NCBI GenBank assembly: GCA_003242515.1
Contig: QGUS01000041.1
Span: 1 to 9,819, forward strand
Length of the DNA: 9,819 nt
Direction of reading: 5' to 3'
Source of the DNA: Actinomycetota bacterium
Lineage (GTDB): Bacteria; Actinomycetota; Acidimicrobiia; Spongiisociales; ZC4RG35
In this document: positions 1-5,887 of the stretch, in pieces
Layout: each line of letters opens with the position of its first letter
Numbering within the stretch: position 1 is the stretch's first letter
Notes under the pieces: generated by a model
Told to the model about the DNA's origin: nothing
The model's database searches: none
The model's input: the letters and a program-made list of their open reading frames with translations, nothing else
Program-made: the position numbers and the translations under genes

Positions 1-350
1 TGTACTCTTGCTGGTTCATGTTTTGTTTTTTTTAAATGACGGGCCCCACCCAGAGCACTCCCCCTTTTTATTCGCCGGCAGCGCAGGATGTGGCGGATCG
101 GCGACAGCGGGGCGTCGCCGAGCTGCAACAGGAGATCCCGATCGAGGGCGAAGGTGACCACCCTCGCCACCGTGTCCCGGTCGAACGACCCCGCCATCTC
201 CCCGTCGCGGACGACCTTGAGGGCGTCGGTCACGGGCACGACCGCCATGACCGCGGCGCCTTCCGGGAGGTTCGCATCGACGACGTCGCCCCTCGCGTCG
301 AAGCAGATCCGGTCGCCGGCGCGCTCGAGGAGCCGGACGGGACTGATCAT
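1..350 (-). CDS. Partial IspD-like protein, runs off left edge
   Basis: The frame is open for 116 codons from ATG at 350 to the window edge, so the C-terminus is missing. Residues ~35-75 resemble the middle of the IspD (MEP cytidylyltransferase) family. A VVPVTDALKVV stretch matches the family's PVTDTLK segment, and FDRDTVARVVTFALDRDLLL resembles its DRxxLxxVQTPQxFxxxLL region, but without the PQ pair. The N-terminal nucleotide-binding AAGxGxR segment is absent: only ~35 residues precede the similarity, and extending the frame upstream enters the shadow of the divergent ispD. It may be a degenerate or catalytically inactive paralogue, or another family with chance resemblance. The start at 350 is chosen because TACCTT lies exactly six bases upstream; an in-frame ATG at 386 would overlap the divergent gene. 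Beyond residue ~92 (bases 1-75) the sequence becomes AT-rich and is probably unreliable. Confidence 0.45.
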   Translation of the reverse strand, partial: MISPVRLLERAGDRICFDARGDVVDANLPEGAAVMAVVPVTDALKVVRDGEMAGSFDRDTVARVVTFALDRDLLLQLGDAPLSPIRHILRCRRIKRGSALGGARHLKKTKHEPARV

Positions 351-356
351 GGGCGC

Positions 357-373
357 AAGGTAGCCTCCCGTCG
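357..373. promoter_or_regulatory. Bidirectional leaderless promoter with overlapping -10 hexamers
   Basis: On the plus strand TAGCCT (361-366) is followed by six bases and GTG at 373. On the minus strand TACCTT (362 down to 357) is followed by six bases and ATG at 350. If transcription starts on the first base of each start codon, both hexamers sit at -12 to -7. The two hexamers share the central TA at 361-362. No -35 consensus or well-spaced Shine-Dalgarno is visible for either gene, which fits leaderless transcripts common in actinobacteria. This is sequence pattern only; no start site has been measured. Confidence 0.6.
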
Positions 374-984
374 TGTCGCGAGCCATGGTCGTCGTCGCCG
401 CCGGGTCGGGCACCCGGTTCGACGGCGACAAGCTGATGACTCCCCTCGGGGGCCGTCTCCTCATCGAGCTCACGGTGAACCGCCTGCTCCCGCTCGTGGA
501 CGAGCTCGTGCTCGTGTGCCGTCCCGACCAGCAGGAGGAGCTGTCCTCGCTCGGGGTCACCCTCGCCGACGGCGGGCCGACGCGCACCGACAGCGAGATC
601 TCGGGGCTGAGGGCGCTGCGCGGCGATCACGAGCTGATCGGCATCCACGACGGCGCCCGCCCGAACGTCTTCTGCGGCCTGGTGGAGCGCCTCTTCGCCG
701 CGGCGCGCGAGCACGGTGGGGCGGTGCCGGTGATCCCCGTGCGCGGACCCGTGGTGTCACGCGCCGACGGCTCCCCGATGCCGGAGCTGATGGGTGCGCA
801 GACCCCCCAGGTGTTCCGCTCCGAGGTCCTCCTCGAGGCCTTCCGGCGCTACGCCGGCGAGCCGGCACACGACACCGCCGAGGTGGTCGGCCGCCTGGGC
901 GCCATCAGGATCGCCGCGGTCCCCGGCGACCCCCGGAACGTCAAGGTGACCTACCGGGACGACCTGGCGAAGGTCATCCTCTGA
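373..984 (+). CDS. ispD: 2-C-methyl-D-erythritol 4-phosphate cytidylyltransferase (IspD)
   Basis: The family joins CTP and MEP to give CDP-methylerythritol in the non-mevalonate isoprenoid pathway, in the cytoplasm. The 203-residue protein shows IspD motifs in order: the nucleotide loop AAGSGTRF (9-16, with Arg15), Lys20, GGPTRTDS (67-74), HDGARP (92-97), TPQVF (144-148), and the C-terminal GDPRNVKVTYRDDL with Lys191. All expected catalytic positions seem present, although the protein is shorter than the usual ~225-235 residues, mainly from a tight N-terminus and short loops. GTG at 373 is favoured by the TAGCCT-N6-GTG arrangement; ATG at 385 would also keep the nucleotide loop. There is no adjacent ispF. 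It diverges from an IspD-like partial gene, so one of the pair may act on another sugar or polyol phosphate (IspD/TarI family). The family call is firm; the exact substrate is less so. Confidence 0.85.
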   Translation: MSRAMVVVAAGSGTRFDGDKLMTPLGGRLLIELTVNRLLPLVDELVLVCRPDQQEELSSLGVTLADGGPTRTDSEISGLRALRGDHELIGIHDGARPNVFCGLVERLFAAAREHGGAVPVIPVRGPVVSRADGSPMPELMGAQTPQVFRSEVLLEAFRRYAGEPAHDTAEVVGRLGAIRIAAVPGDPRNVKVTYRDDLAKVIL

Positions 985-1001
985 GGTCGTAATAGACGAC
1001 C
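985..1001 (+). terminator. Hairpin directly after ispD stop
   Basis: A perfect 6-bp inverted repeat, GGTCGT-AATAG-ACGACC, begins on the base after the TGA. No T-run follows, so it is either a non-canonical terminator or an mRNA 3'-end stabiliser. Confidence 0.45.
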
Positions 1002-1071
1002 CCCACCTGCGTCCGACGGGTCTCGCCGGCGGGCCGGCAGCGCGTGAGGGCGCCCCGGGGCAAGGGCATGG

Positions 1072-1090
1072 TCCGGGCTGGCGGCCCGGA
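1072..1090 (-). terminator. Hairpin after membrane-protein gene (minus strand)
   Basis: A 7-bp stem with a 5-base loop (TCCGGGC / GCCCGGA) lies four bases beyond the minus-strand stop at 1094. It also faces the convergent ispD, so it could act on either transcript. There is no T-tract. Confidence 0.4.
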
Positions 1091-1093
1091 GGG

Positions 1094-1588
1094 TCACTCC
1101 TCCTCCCCTGCCTCCCCGTCGTCGTCCTCCCCGCCGAGCACCCAGAAGGCGAGCGCCGTGAGGGAGGCGGCGCCGAGCGCCAGGGCCAGCCAGCCCCAGC
1201 GGCTGGACGCGCTGGGCTCCCGTTCGGGCCCGGGCTCCTCCGCGGGCTCCTCGCCAGGGAGGTCCAGGCTGGCCCCCAGCTGCGTGAGCGTCACCGGGTC
1301 GGAGAGCTGGCCCGGCCCGACGACCTCGAAGACCACCATGTAGTTCTTGCGCGGCAGCTCGGTGCGGATCCCCCAACGGCCGCCCCCGCGGTGCTGCAGG
1401 GCGATCACCCTCGTGTCGTCGACGCCGGTGGAGAGGTGAGCGACGACCGAGCCGGTCGACTCGGCGACGTCAACGTAGAGGTCGACCACGAAGGTGTCCG
1501 TCTCCAGGCTCACGGTGCGGGCGCCGGCCTCGCCGAACACGCCGCTCAGCGTCACCGCCGCCAGCACCAGCAGTCGGAGGAAGGTCAC
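1094..1588 (-). CDS. Predicted secreted/single-pass membrane protein, function unknown
   Basis: I do not recognise a named family. The 164 residues read as an export signal (1-23, with an AxA-type site at Ala21-Gly-Ala23), then an extracytoplasmic domain (24-~110) rich in alternating hydrophobic beta-strand patterns, a Pro/Glu-rich linker (~112-128), one membrane helix (~131-153), and a short very acidic cytoplasmic tail of Asp/Glu residues. This is a type I topology: domain outside, anchor at the C-terminus. The start is GTG at 1588, with GGGGAG (1595-1600) six bases upstream. It overlaps the stop of the preceding phosphodiesterase gene as GTGA, so it is probably translationally coupled and co-transcribed. 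The pairing suggests an envelope role, which is inference only. Confidence 0.75.
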   Translation of the reverse strand: MTFLRLLVLAAVTLSGVFGEAGARTVSLETDTFVVDLYVDVAESTGSVVAHLSTGVDDTRVIALQHRGGGRWGIRTELPRKNYMVVFEVVGPGQLSDPVTLTQLGASLDLPGEEPAEEPGPEREPSASSRWGWLALALGAASLTALAFWVLGGEDDDGEAGEEE

Positions 1589-2343
1589 GCCCGACTCCCC
1601 ATCGCCAGTGCGAGGTCGGGACGGTCGGTGATCAGACCATCCACCCCCAGGCCGGCCAGCGTCCTCATCTCATCGGGCCGGTTCACCGTCCACACGAACA
1701 CCGGGACCTCCAGGGCGTGGGCGAGGGAGACGAGCCGCCCGTCGACGACGGGCACGCCGCGGAATCCCACCGGCACGTGGAGGACTGCCGCGTCGCGCGG
1801 GGGCCGCCGTCCCGTGCGGGCCGCCACCACCCACCTCCGGGTCGCCCGCAGCCCGGTCGAGGTGCGGATCCTGCCGCCGGACGCCCGGCGCACCTCGTCG
1901 AGCCACCGGTCCCCGAACGAGCCCACGACGGCACGGTCGTAGAGGTCGTAGGTGGCGAAGAGCCGGAGCAGCCCCGGGATCACTGCGCCCGTCTTCATCT
2001 CCAGGATCAGCTGGACGTCGGGGAACGAGGTGACCAGCTCCTCCAGGGCAGGCACCTTCACGCCCGCACCCCGGTAGGGGAAGCCGCCGACGCCCCGGTG
2101 CCGGTAGCCGGCGTCGAGCGATCGGATCCTGGCGAACTCCATGGAGTGGACCAGCCCGTGCCCTTCGGTGGTGCGGTCCACCGCGGGATCGTGCAGGCAG
2201 ACCACCACGCCGTCGGCGGTCACCCTCAGGTCGGTCTCGATGTGGGTCGCGCCGGCGCGGACGGCGCCCTCGAAGGCGACCATCGTGTTCTCCGGCCACA
2301 GGTACCTGGAGCCCCGGTGGGCGACGACGACCGGACGGGTCAT
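1585..2343 (-). CDS. Glycerophosphodiester phosphodiesterase (GDPD/UgpQ-type)
   Basis: The family hydrolyses glycerophosphodiesters to glycerol-3-phosphate and an alcohol, usually in lipid turnover. The 252-residue TIM-barrel protein carries the signature residues in order: His9-Arg10 in VVAHRG, Glu18-Asn19 in PENT, Glu36-x-Asp38 in IETDLR, His51-Asp52 in CLHDP, then the PALEEL helix (98-103) and Glu115/Lys117 in LILEMK. The C-terminal WTVN and GLITDRP motifs are also typical. No signal peptide is seen, so it is probably cytoplasmic. I chose ATG at 2343 over the longer frame from 2403 because the family's conserved start (VVVAHRG) follows at once, TACCTT (2351-2356) lies seven bases upstream, and a strong hairpin sits in the longer version's 5' part. 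A predicted membrane protein gene follows with a 4-base overlap. Confidence 0.9.
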   Translation of the reverse strand: MTRPVVVAHRGSRYLWPENTMVAFEGAVRAGATHIETDLRVTADGVVVCLHDPAVDRTTEGHGLVHSMEFARIRSLDAGYRHRGVGGFPYRGAGVKVPALEELVTSFPDVQLILEMKTGAVIPGLLRLFATYDLYDRAVVGSFGDRWLDEVRRASGGRIRTSTGLRATRRWVVAARTGRRPPRDAAVLHVPVGFRGVPVVDGRLVSLAHALEVPVFVWTVNRPDEMRTLAGLGVDGLITDRPDLALAMGSRA

Positions 2344-2350
2344 GCCCGGA

Positions 2351-2356
2351 AAGGTA
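2351..2356 (-). promoter_or_regulatory. Leaderless -10 element for the phosphodiesterase gene
   Basis: On the minus strand TACCTT is followed by seven bases and then ATG at 2343. No Shine-Dalgarno is present. The hexamer is identical to those upstream of the starts at 350 and 6970. Confidence 0.55.
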
Positions 2357-2374
2357 ACGACGGCCCGGACGCGA

Positions 2375-2398
2375 CTGAGGGCCCCGAAGGGCCCCCAG
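2375..2398 (-). terminator. UUCG-capped hairpin downstream of the HU gene
   Basis: On the minus strand a GGGCCC-TTCG-GGGCCC stem-loop is extended by CTG/CAG after one mismatch. It starts 24 bases after the HU stop codon. A C(UUCG)G loop is an unusually stable tetraloop. No T-tract follows. It separates HU from the phosphodiesterase promoter at 2351-2356. Confidence 0.55.
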
Positions 2399-2422
2399 GT
2401 CATCGGTCGATGCGGATCCCGC

Positions 2423-2716
2423 TTACTCGACCACGCGATCCTTGAGGCCCTTGGCGGGCGTGAACGCCACGTACTTCCGGGCCGGGATCGTGATGGTCTC
2501 TCCGGTGGCCGGGTTGCGGCCGGTTCGGGCAGAACGCGACTTCGTGGTGAAGCTCCCGAAGCCGGTGATGTTGACCTTGCGGCCGGCGTCGAGCTCGACA
2601 GCGATGATCCCCTCGCCAGGCTTGGTCGAGAAGATGATGTCGATGATCTCCGCAGCCTTGGTCTTGGAGATGTCCGCCTTCTTGGCGAGCTTCTCCGCCA
2701 TCTCGGTCTTGTTCAC
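2423..2716 (-). CDS. hup: HU-family DNA-binding nucleoid protein
   Basis: HU forms dimers that bind and bend DNA with little sequence specificity. The 97-residue protein has the full HU layout: an N-terminal helix pair with MNKTEMAEKLAKKADISK and AAEIIDIIF, the beta-saddle with VNITGFGSF (~48-56), and the DNA-binding arm containing GRNPATGETITIPARK, followed by VAFTPAKGLKDRV. It lacks the long Lys/Ala-rich C-terminal tail of mycobacterial and streptomycete HupB/HupS, so it is the short bacterial form. GTG at 2716 is supported by AAGGAGG (2721-2727) four bases upstream, a stronger ribosome site than at most other starts here. It is probably monocistronic, with a stable hairpin after its stop and a divergent crotonase gene upstream. 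Confidence 0.95.
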   Translation of the reverse strand: MNKTEMAEKLAKKADISKTKAAEIIDIIFSTKPGEGIIAVELDAGRKVNITGFGSFTTKSRSARTGRNPATGETITIPARKYVAFTPAKGLKDRVVE

Positions 2717-2720
2717 GGCC

Positions 2721-2777
2721 CCTCCTTAGGGTCGACTGACTGCGCCGCGATGATGCGACAATTGCCCCGCAACGATA
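2721..2777 (-). promoter_or_regulatory. HU promoter candidate and Shine-Dalgarno
   Basis: On the minus strand a TATCGT hexamer (2772-2777) fits the TANNNT -10 pattern, and AAGGAGG (2721-2727) is the ribosome site. I see no convincing -35. HU would therefore have a leader of roughly 50 bases, unlike the leaderless genes nearby. Confidence 0.35.
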
Positions 2778-2797
2778 GGGGAAAGTGAGAGTTTCGC

Positions 2798-2810
2798 CGG
2801 GCATTGCCCG
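2798..2810. promoter_or_regulatory. Perfect palindrome between HU and crotonase genes
   Basis: CGGGCA-T-TGCCCG is a 13-bp perfect inverted repeat 21 bases upstream of the crotonase start and about 20 bases behind the HU -10 candidate. It could be an operator for either gene, but in GC-rich DNA a short palindrome can arise by chance. Confidence 0.25.
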
Positions 2811-2831
2811 AGAAAGGGTTCGCGGCCTGAC

Positions 2832-3608
2832 ATGAGCGTCGAATACCAACTCGAAGGCGACGTAGCCGTCGTCACCCTCGACCGCCCTGACCGGTTCAAC
2901 GCGATCGAGATGTCGCTCTCCCAGGGAGTGGTCGACGCGGTGGAGCGGGCCGCCGGCGAGGCCCGGGCCCTCGTCCTCACCGGGTCGGGCAAGGCCTTCT
3001 GCTCCGGGGCCGACCTGGCCGAACTGATCGCCGACTACCCGGCCCGCGGCCCGAACCTCGGCGACGTCCTCGACCGGATCTTCCACCCGATGATCGCCGC
3101 CCTCGTCGACGCGCCGATCCCCACGGTCGCCGCCATCAACGGGGTGGCCGCGGGGGCCGGCCTGGGCGTGGCGCTGGCCTGCGACATCCGCATCGCCGCC
3201 GAGTCGGCGAGCTTCGTCTCCGCCTTCACGGGCATCGGCCTCGTCCCCGACTCGGGCACGACCTGGGGCCTGCCGGCGACGGTCGGCGTGGGCCGGGCCC
3301 TCGAGCTCACCCTGACCAACCGCCGCCTCACCGCGGCCGAGGCCGTGTCGTGGGGCCTGATCGCCGCGGCGGTGGCCGACGACCAGCTGCAGGAGCGGGC
3401 CCTCGCCGTGGCCTCGGGCCTGGCCGACCTGGTGCCCGACGCGCTGGTGACGACCCGGAGGCTGATCCGGGAGGCCGTGGTCACCCCGTTCTCCCAAGCC
3501 CTGGCGGCCGAGCGGGAACACCAGGACCGGCTGGGCCGCGCCCCCGCCCACATGGAGGGGGTCAACGCGTTCCTGGAGAAGCGGAAGCCGGACTACAGGA
3601 GCGTGTGA
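2832..3608 (+). CDS. Enoyl-CoA hydratase/isomerase (crotonase) family, PaaG-like
   Basis: The 258-residue crotonase-fold protein acts on an acyl-CoA thioester. The oxyanion hole is clear: AFCSGADL (55-62) and NGVAAGAGLG (103-112). Aligning by eye to classical enoyl-CoA hydratase, both catalytic glutamates are missing: the first position (GGGCE in the hydratase) is Gly112 and the second (QPE) is Phe132. Instead Asp140 sits in a GLVPDSGTTW motif, as in PaaG-type isomerases, where this Asp is the catalytic acid/base. An isomerase role (a ring-epoxide or delta3/delta2-enoyl-CoA shift) therefore fits better than hydration. No phenylacetate (paa) genes are in view, so the pathway is unknown; fatty-acid or aromatic degradation is possible. 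ATG at 2832 has only a weak AAAGGG 13 bases upstream. It is convergent with the DUF3237 operon. Confidence 0.88.
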   Translation: MSVEYQLEGDVAVVTLDRPDRFNAIEMSLSQGVVDAVERAAGEARALVLTGSGKAFCSGADLAELIADYPARGPNLGDVLDRIFHPMIAALVDAPIPTVAAINGVAAGAGLGVALACDIRIAAESASFVSAFTGIGLVPDSGTTWGLPATVGVGRALELTLTNRRLTAAEAVSWGLIAAAVADDQLQERALAVASGLADLVPDALVTTRRLIREAVVTPFSQALAAEREHQDRLGRAPAHMEGVNAFLEKRKPDYRSV

Positions 3609-3672
3609 CCGGCTGGACCGGTCAGACGCTTCGGATCGGGTGCCGGCGTGGTCCAGGACCCTGGACCCGATC
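3607..3672 (+). terminator. Two stem-loops after the crotonase gene
   Basis: The first stem, GACCGG/CCGGTC (3607-3612 and 3618-3623), overlaps the stop codon. The second is two-tier: an outer GATCGG/CCGATC (3634-3639 and 3667-3672) encloses GTCCAG-GACC-CTGGAC (3651-3666), with a bulge on the left side. No T-run follows, so this is a GC-type terminator or 3'-end structure. Confidence 0.45.
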
Positions 3673-3696
3673 GCCGTCCTGCGGGGACCAGCCTCG

Positions 3697-3724
3697 CCTC
3701 CAACGCCCCTACCGGCGATGGAGG
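3697..3724 (-). terminator. Hairpin after the DUF3237 gene
   Basis: The inverted repeat is CCTCCA/TGGAGG, then an A/A mismatch, then CGCC/GGCG around a 6-base loop. It lies nine bases beyond the DUF3237 stop on the minus strand, at the end of the three-gene operon. It has no T-tract. Confidence 0.5.
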
Positions 3725-3733
3725 ACCACGGGG

Positions 3734-4141
3734 CTAGCGCTTCACCAGGTAGATCTCGATGTTGAGCTGGCCCTCGGCCCCCTTGCCGATGGCCACGCCG
3801 ATGCGGTCGTTCAGCCAGGCGAGGTCCTCGTTGCCGGTCTGAAAGGTGAGCAGCTCGTTGATCTCGGCGGACTGGTCCTCCTTGACCACGGAGACGCCGG
3901 TGGCCCGGTAGGCGACGGTCTCGCGCTTCTCGCCGATGGTGGCGCGGATGTCGAGGTCCATGTTCCCGTCGCCCCGAACCGTGGCGTAGTCGACGCCTGA
4001 CACCGGACGCTCCCCTTCCCAGTGGGGGCCGGTGGCCACGCCCTGGAAGGCGAAGTCGATGCGGGTGCCGGCCGGGGTGCGCCCCACCATCCGGGGCGAC
4101 ATCCGGGCCTCGATCGTGCAGAAGTGCTCCAGCTCGGGCAT
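3734..4141 (-). CDS. DUF3237 domain-containing protein
   Basis: The 135-residue protein is essentially one DUF3237 domain, a small beta-barrel-like family with no assigned reaction that I know of. Supporting features are the GxRID-x5-G-x3-GP opening (residues ~25-41), a GERPVSGVDYATVR segment, the GNMDLDIRATI strand, and a C-terminal FQTGNEDLAWLND motif followed by IEIYLV, all matching the family pattern. ATG at 4141 is preferred because AGGAG (4150-4154) lies eight bases upstream; the GTG at 4147, overlapping the previous stop, would be only two bases from that site. The gene starts two bases after the phosphoribosyltransferase stop and ends the operon, so translation is probably coupled. 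No signal peptide is seen. The family call is fairly sure; the function is unknown. Confidence 0.82.
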   Translation of the reverse strand: MPELEHFCTIEARMSPRMVGRTPAGTRIDFAFQGVATGPHWEGERPVSGVDYATVRGDGNMDLDIRATIGEKRETVAYRATGVSVVKEDQSAEINELLTFQTGNEDLAWLNDRIGVAIGKGAEGQLNIEIYLVKR

Positions 4142-4143
4142 GT

Positions 4144-4812
4144 TCACGACTCCTCTCTAGACGGCGGCGTGAACCGTAGCCGGGCACGCTCCAGGATCGC
4201 CTCGACCTCGGCATCCCCGACCTGGTCGAAGTCGGCGTACCAGGCGCCCACGGCCCCGAAGTGACGGGGGGTGTGGACCACCACCACCCGGTCGGCCACC
4301 TCTCCCATCGCCGCCACGGTGTCGGGCGGCCCGACCGGGGCGCACACCCATACCTCCGCGGCACCCTCCGTCTTGAGCGCGTCGACCGCGGCCAGCGCCG
4401 TGGCACCGGTGGCGAGGCCGTCGTCGACGACCAGCGCGGTCCTGCCCCGAGGGTCCACCCGGGCCGCACCCTCGGGACGGAATGCCTCGGCCTGGCGGGC
4501 CAGCATGGCGGCCTCCCTCTCCACGGCGACGGCCCGCTGGCCGTCGGTGATTCCGAGCATGGCGATGAGCTCCTCGTTCCAGACGGTGATCCCGCCCTCG
4601 GCCAGGGCGCCCATGGCCAGCTCGGGGTGGCCGGGCACGCCCAGCTTGCGCACCAGGAGCACGTCGAGGGGACAACCCAGGGCCAGGGCGACCTCGTCGC
4701 CGACGGGGACTCCGCCGCGCGGCAGGGCGAGCACCACGGGATCGCGGGGAGACTGCGCGGCCACCGCCCTGGCCAGCTCCTCCCCGGCCCGGCGGCGGTC
4801 GGCGAACCTCAT
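4144..4812 (-). CDS. Phosphoribosyltransferase domain protein
   Basis: The 222-residue type I PRTase-fold protein starts with the family pattern MRFADRRRAGEELA, then LALPRGGVPVGDEVA (~34-48) and VRKLGVPGHPELAMGA. The PRPP-binding loop VVDDGLATGAT is at residues 128-138, with paired acidic Asp130-Asp131. The C-terminus has the AVGAWYADFDQVGD motif typical of the mycobacterial Rv0571c-like group of uncharacterised PRTases, rather than a named purine or pyrimidine salvage enzyme. The substrate base is unknown. ATG at 4812 shares one base with the upstream stop (TGATG), implying coupled translation; GTG at 4815 is an alternative. The gene sits between a small-molecule kinase-like gene and a DUF3237 gene, so a nucleotide- or sugar-phosphate-related role is plausible, but that is inference. 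Confidence 0.87.
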   Translation of the reverse strand: MRFADRRRAGEELARAVAAQSPRDPVVLALPRGGVPVGDEVALALGCPLDVLLVRKLGVPGHPELAMGALAEGGITVWNEELIAMLGITDGQRAVAVEREAAMLARQAEAFRPEGAARVDPRGRTALVVDDGLATGATALAAVDALKTEGAAEVWVCAPVGPPDTVAAMGEVADRVVVVHTPRHFGAVGAWYADFDQVGDAEVEAILERARLRFTPPSREES

Positions 4813-5795
4813 CACCCATATGTTGACACGTACCAGTCGAGCCAGGGATAGGTGGTGTCGATGAACTCGACCGCCTCGCGCGGCGGGAGGGTCCGCGCCG
4901 CGTAGTTCATCAGCAGCACCTGCCTGCCGGCCATGAACCCGTCGAGCTGCTCGTCGTCCTCGACCGGCCATCCGGCCACGGTCTCGTAGCCCCGCCGGAA
5001 CGCCGCCCGGATCTCGTCGCGGTCCGGCCGGGTCCGGGAGTGGTAGAGCGAGATGGCGACGTCCTGTGCGGGCAGGGCCAGCATCAGGTCCTCGAAGTCG
5101 AAGACGTGGATCCGGCCGCCGGCGAGGTGGACGTTCCACTCGTGGAGGTCGCCGTGGACCACCTGCGGCGTGCCGGAGGCCCACGACCTCTCGATCACCG
5201 CCTCGGCGAGCTCGCCGGCGCGGGAGACGGTCCGTCGTACCTCCGGCCCGAAGATGTGGTCGTAGTACGGGTTGGCGATCACCACCGGGTCGATGTCCGA
5301 CCCGTAGTAGAAGACCCGGTCCCACCTCCGCAGGAGCCTCTCGTTCTCGGGGCGCCAGGTGGCGCCGTGTCGGTGCAGCGTCGCCGAGACCTGCCCGAGC
5401 ATCCGGTACCCGAACGGCCCGCCGGCGCCCAGCGGCTCACCGGGGATCCAGGTGAAGAGGACGCAGGCCCTCTCCTTCTCGATGGTCGGGTCGTACTCGT
5501 CGACCACGAGCACGCCGCCGCGGGTGGGTAGGGGCCGGACCACCTCGAGGTCGGTGTCCCGGGCCAGGGCGGTCAGCCACGCCACCTCCATGTCGATGTT
5601 GTCGCGGGTGTTGCCGTGGGCGGACCCGACGCGCAGCACCAGCTGCTCTCCGCTGGTGGTCTCCACCCGGTACATGACGTTGGAGTGGGTCGCCAGGTGG
5701 GAGACCGACCGGACCTGGTACGGATAGCGGGTCAGGACGCGGCGGGCCAGAGGGAGCAGCCGGCTCGCCTCCTCCGCCATCCGGGATACGTCCAT
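4812..5795 (-). CDS. Aminoglycoside/choline-kinase-fold phosphotransferase (APH family)
   Basis: The 327-residue protein belongs to the APH superfamily, which transfers phosphate from a nucleoside triphosphate to a small-molecule hydroxyl. The N-lobe (1-115) contains LVLRVGS, with an Arg55 where the ATP-binding Lys often sits, and the conserved helix Glu70 in DMEVAWL. The catalytic loop VVHGDLHEWNV has Asp216 and Asn221, and the metal-binding motif HVFDFEDL has Asp233. Overall it resembles uncharacterised or stress-related SrkA/homoserine-kinase-like members more than a true antibiotic phosphotransferase, and no resistance role should be assumed. ATG at 5795 has only a weak GAGG-type site. 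It is the first gene of the operon, and its stop overlaps the PRTase start by one base. The substrate is unknown. Confidence 0.85.
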   Translation of the reverse strand: MDVSRMAEEASRLLPLARRVLTRYPYQVRSVSHLATHSNVMYRVETTSGEQLVLRVGSAHGNTRDNIDMEVAWLTALARDTDLEVVRPLPTRGGVLVVDEYDPTIEKERACVLFTWIPGEPLGAGGPFGYRMLGQVSATLHRHGATWRPENERLLRRWDRVFYYGSDIDPVVIANPYYDHIFGPEVRRTVSRAGELAEAVIERSWASGTPQVVHGDLHEWNVHLAGGRIHVFDFEDLMLALPAQDVAISLYHSRTRPDRDEIRAAFRRGYETVAGWPVEDDEQLDGFMAGRQVLLMNYAARTLPPREAVEFIDTTYPWLDWYVSTYG

Positions 5796-5887
5796 CAGCG
5801 GCCTGCCTCGCTAGCGAACGAACACATTCTCGTCGTTATCGGGCGCGCGCGGCAGGGCGGTGCATGCGTCGGAAGACCCAAATTCGC

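Noticed and set aside
16..714. Minus-strand open frame of 232 codons across ispD
   Set aside because: It is antisense to a clear IspD and its Arg/Gly/Pro-rich product is typical of GC-rich shadow frames.
36..992. Plus-strand open frame of 318 codons overlapping ispD
   Set aside because: It lies in another frame of the same DNA as ispD, with low-complexity Arg/Pro composition and no recognisable domain.
2344..2403. Longer start for the phosphodiesterase at 2403
   Set aside because: The extra 20 residues match nothing in the family, contain the HU hairpin and cover the TACCTT promoter.
4142..4147. GTG at 4147 as the DUF3237 start
   Set aside because: It would leave only two bases between the AGGAG site and the start; ATG at 4141 gives eight.
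2400..4469. 689-codon minus-strand open frame spanning HU, crotonase and DUF3237
   Set aside because: It crosses three well-supported genes in other frames and its product is Arg/Gly-rich without motifs; it is a GC artefact.
4812..5795. Aminoglycoside-resistance gene
   Set aside because: Only the general APH fold is visible. Nothing points to an antibiotic substrate, and the operon partners suggest metabolism.
5796..5887. Possible promoter or small gene in the gap between hisC and the phosphotransferase
   Set aside because: There is no clear TANNNT at suitable spacing, no convincing hairpin and no short frame with a ribosome site.
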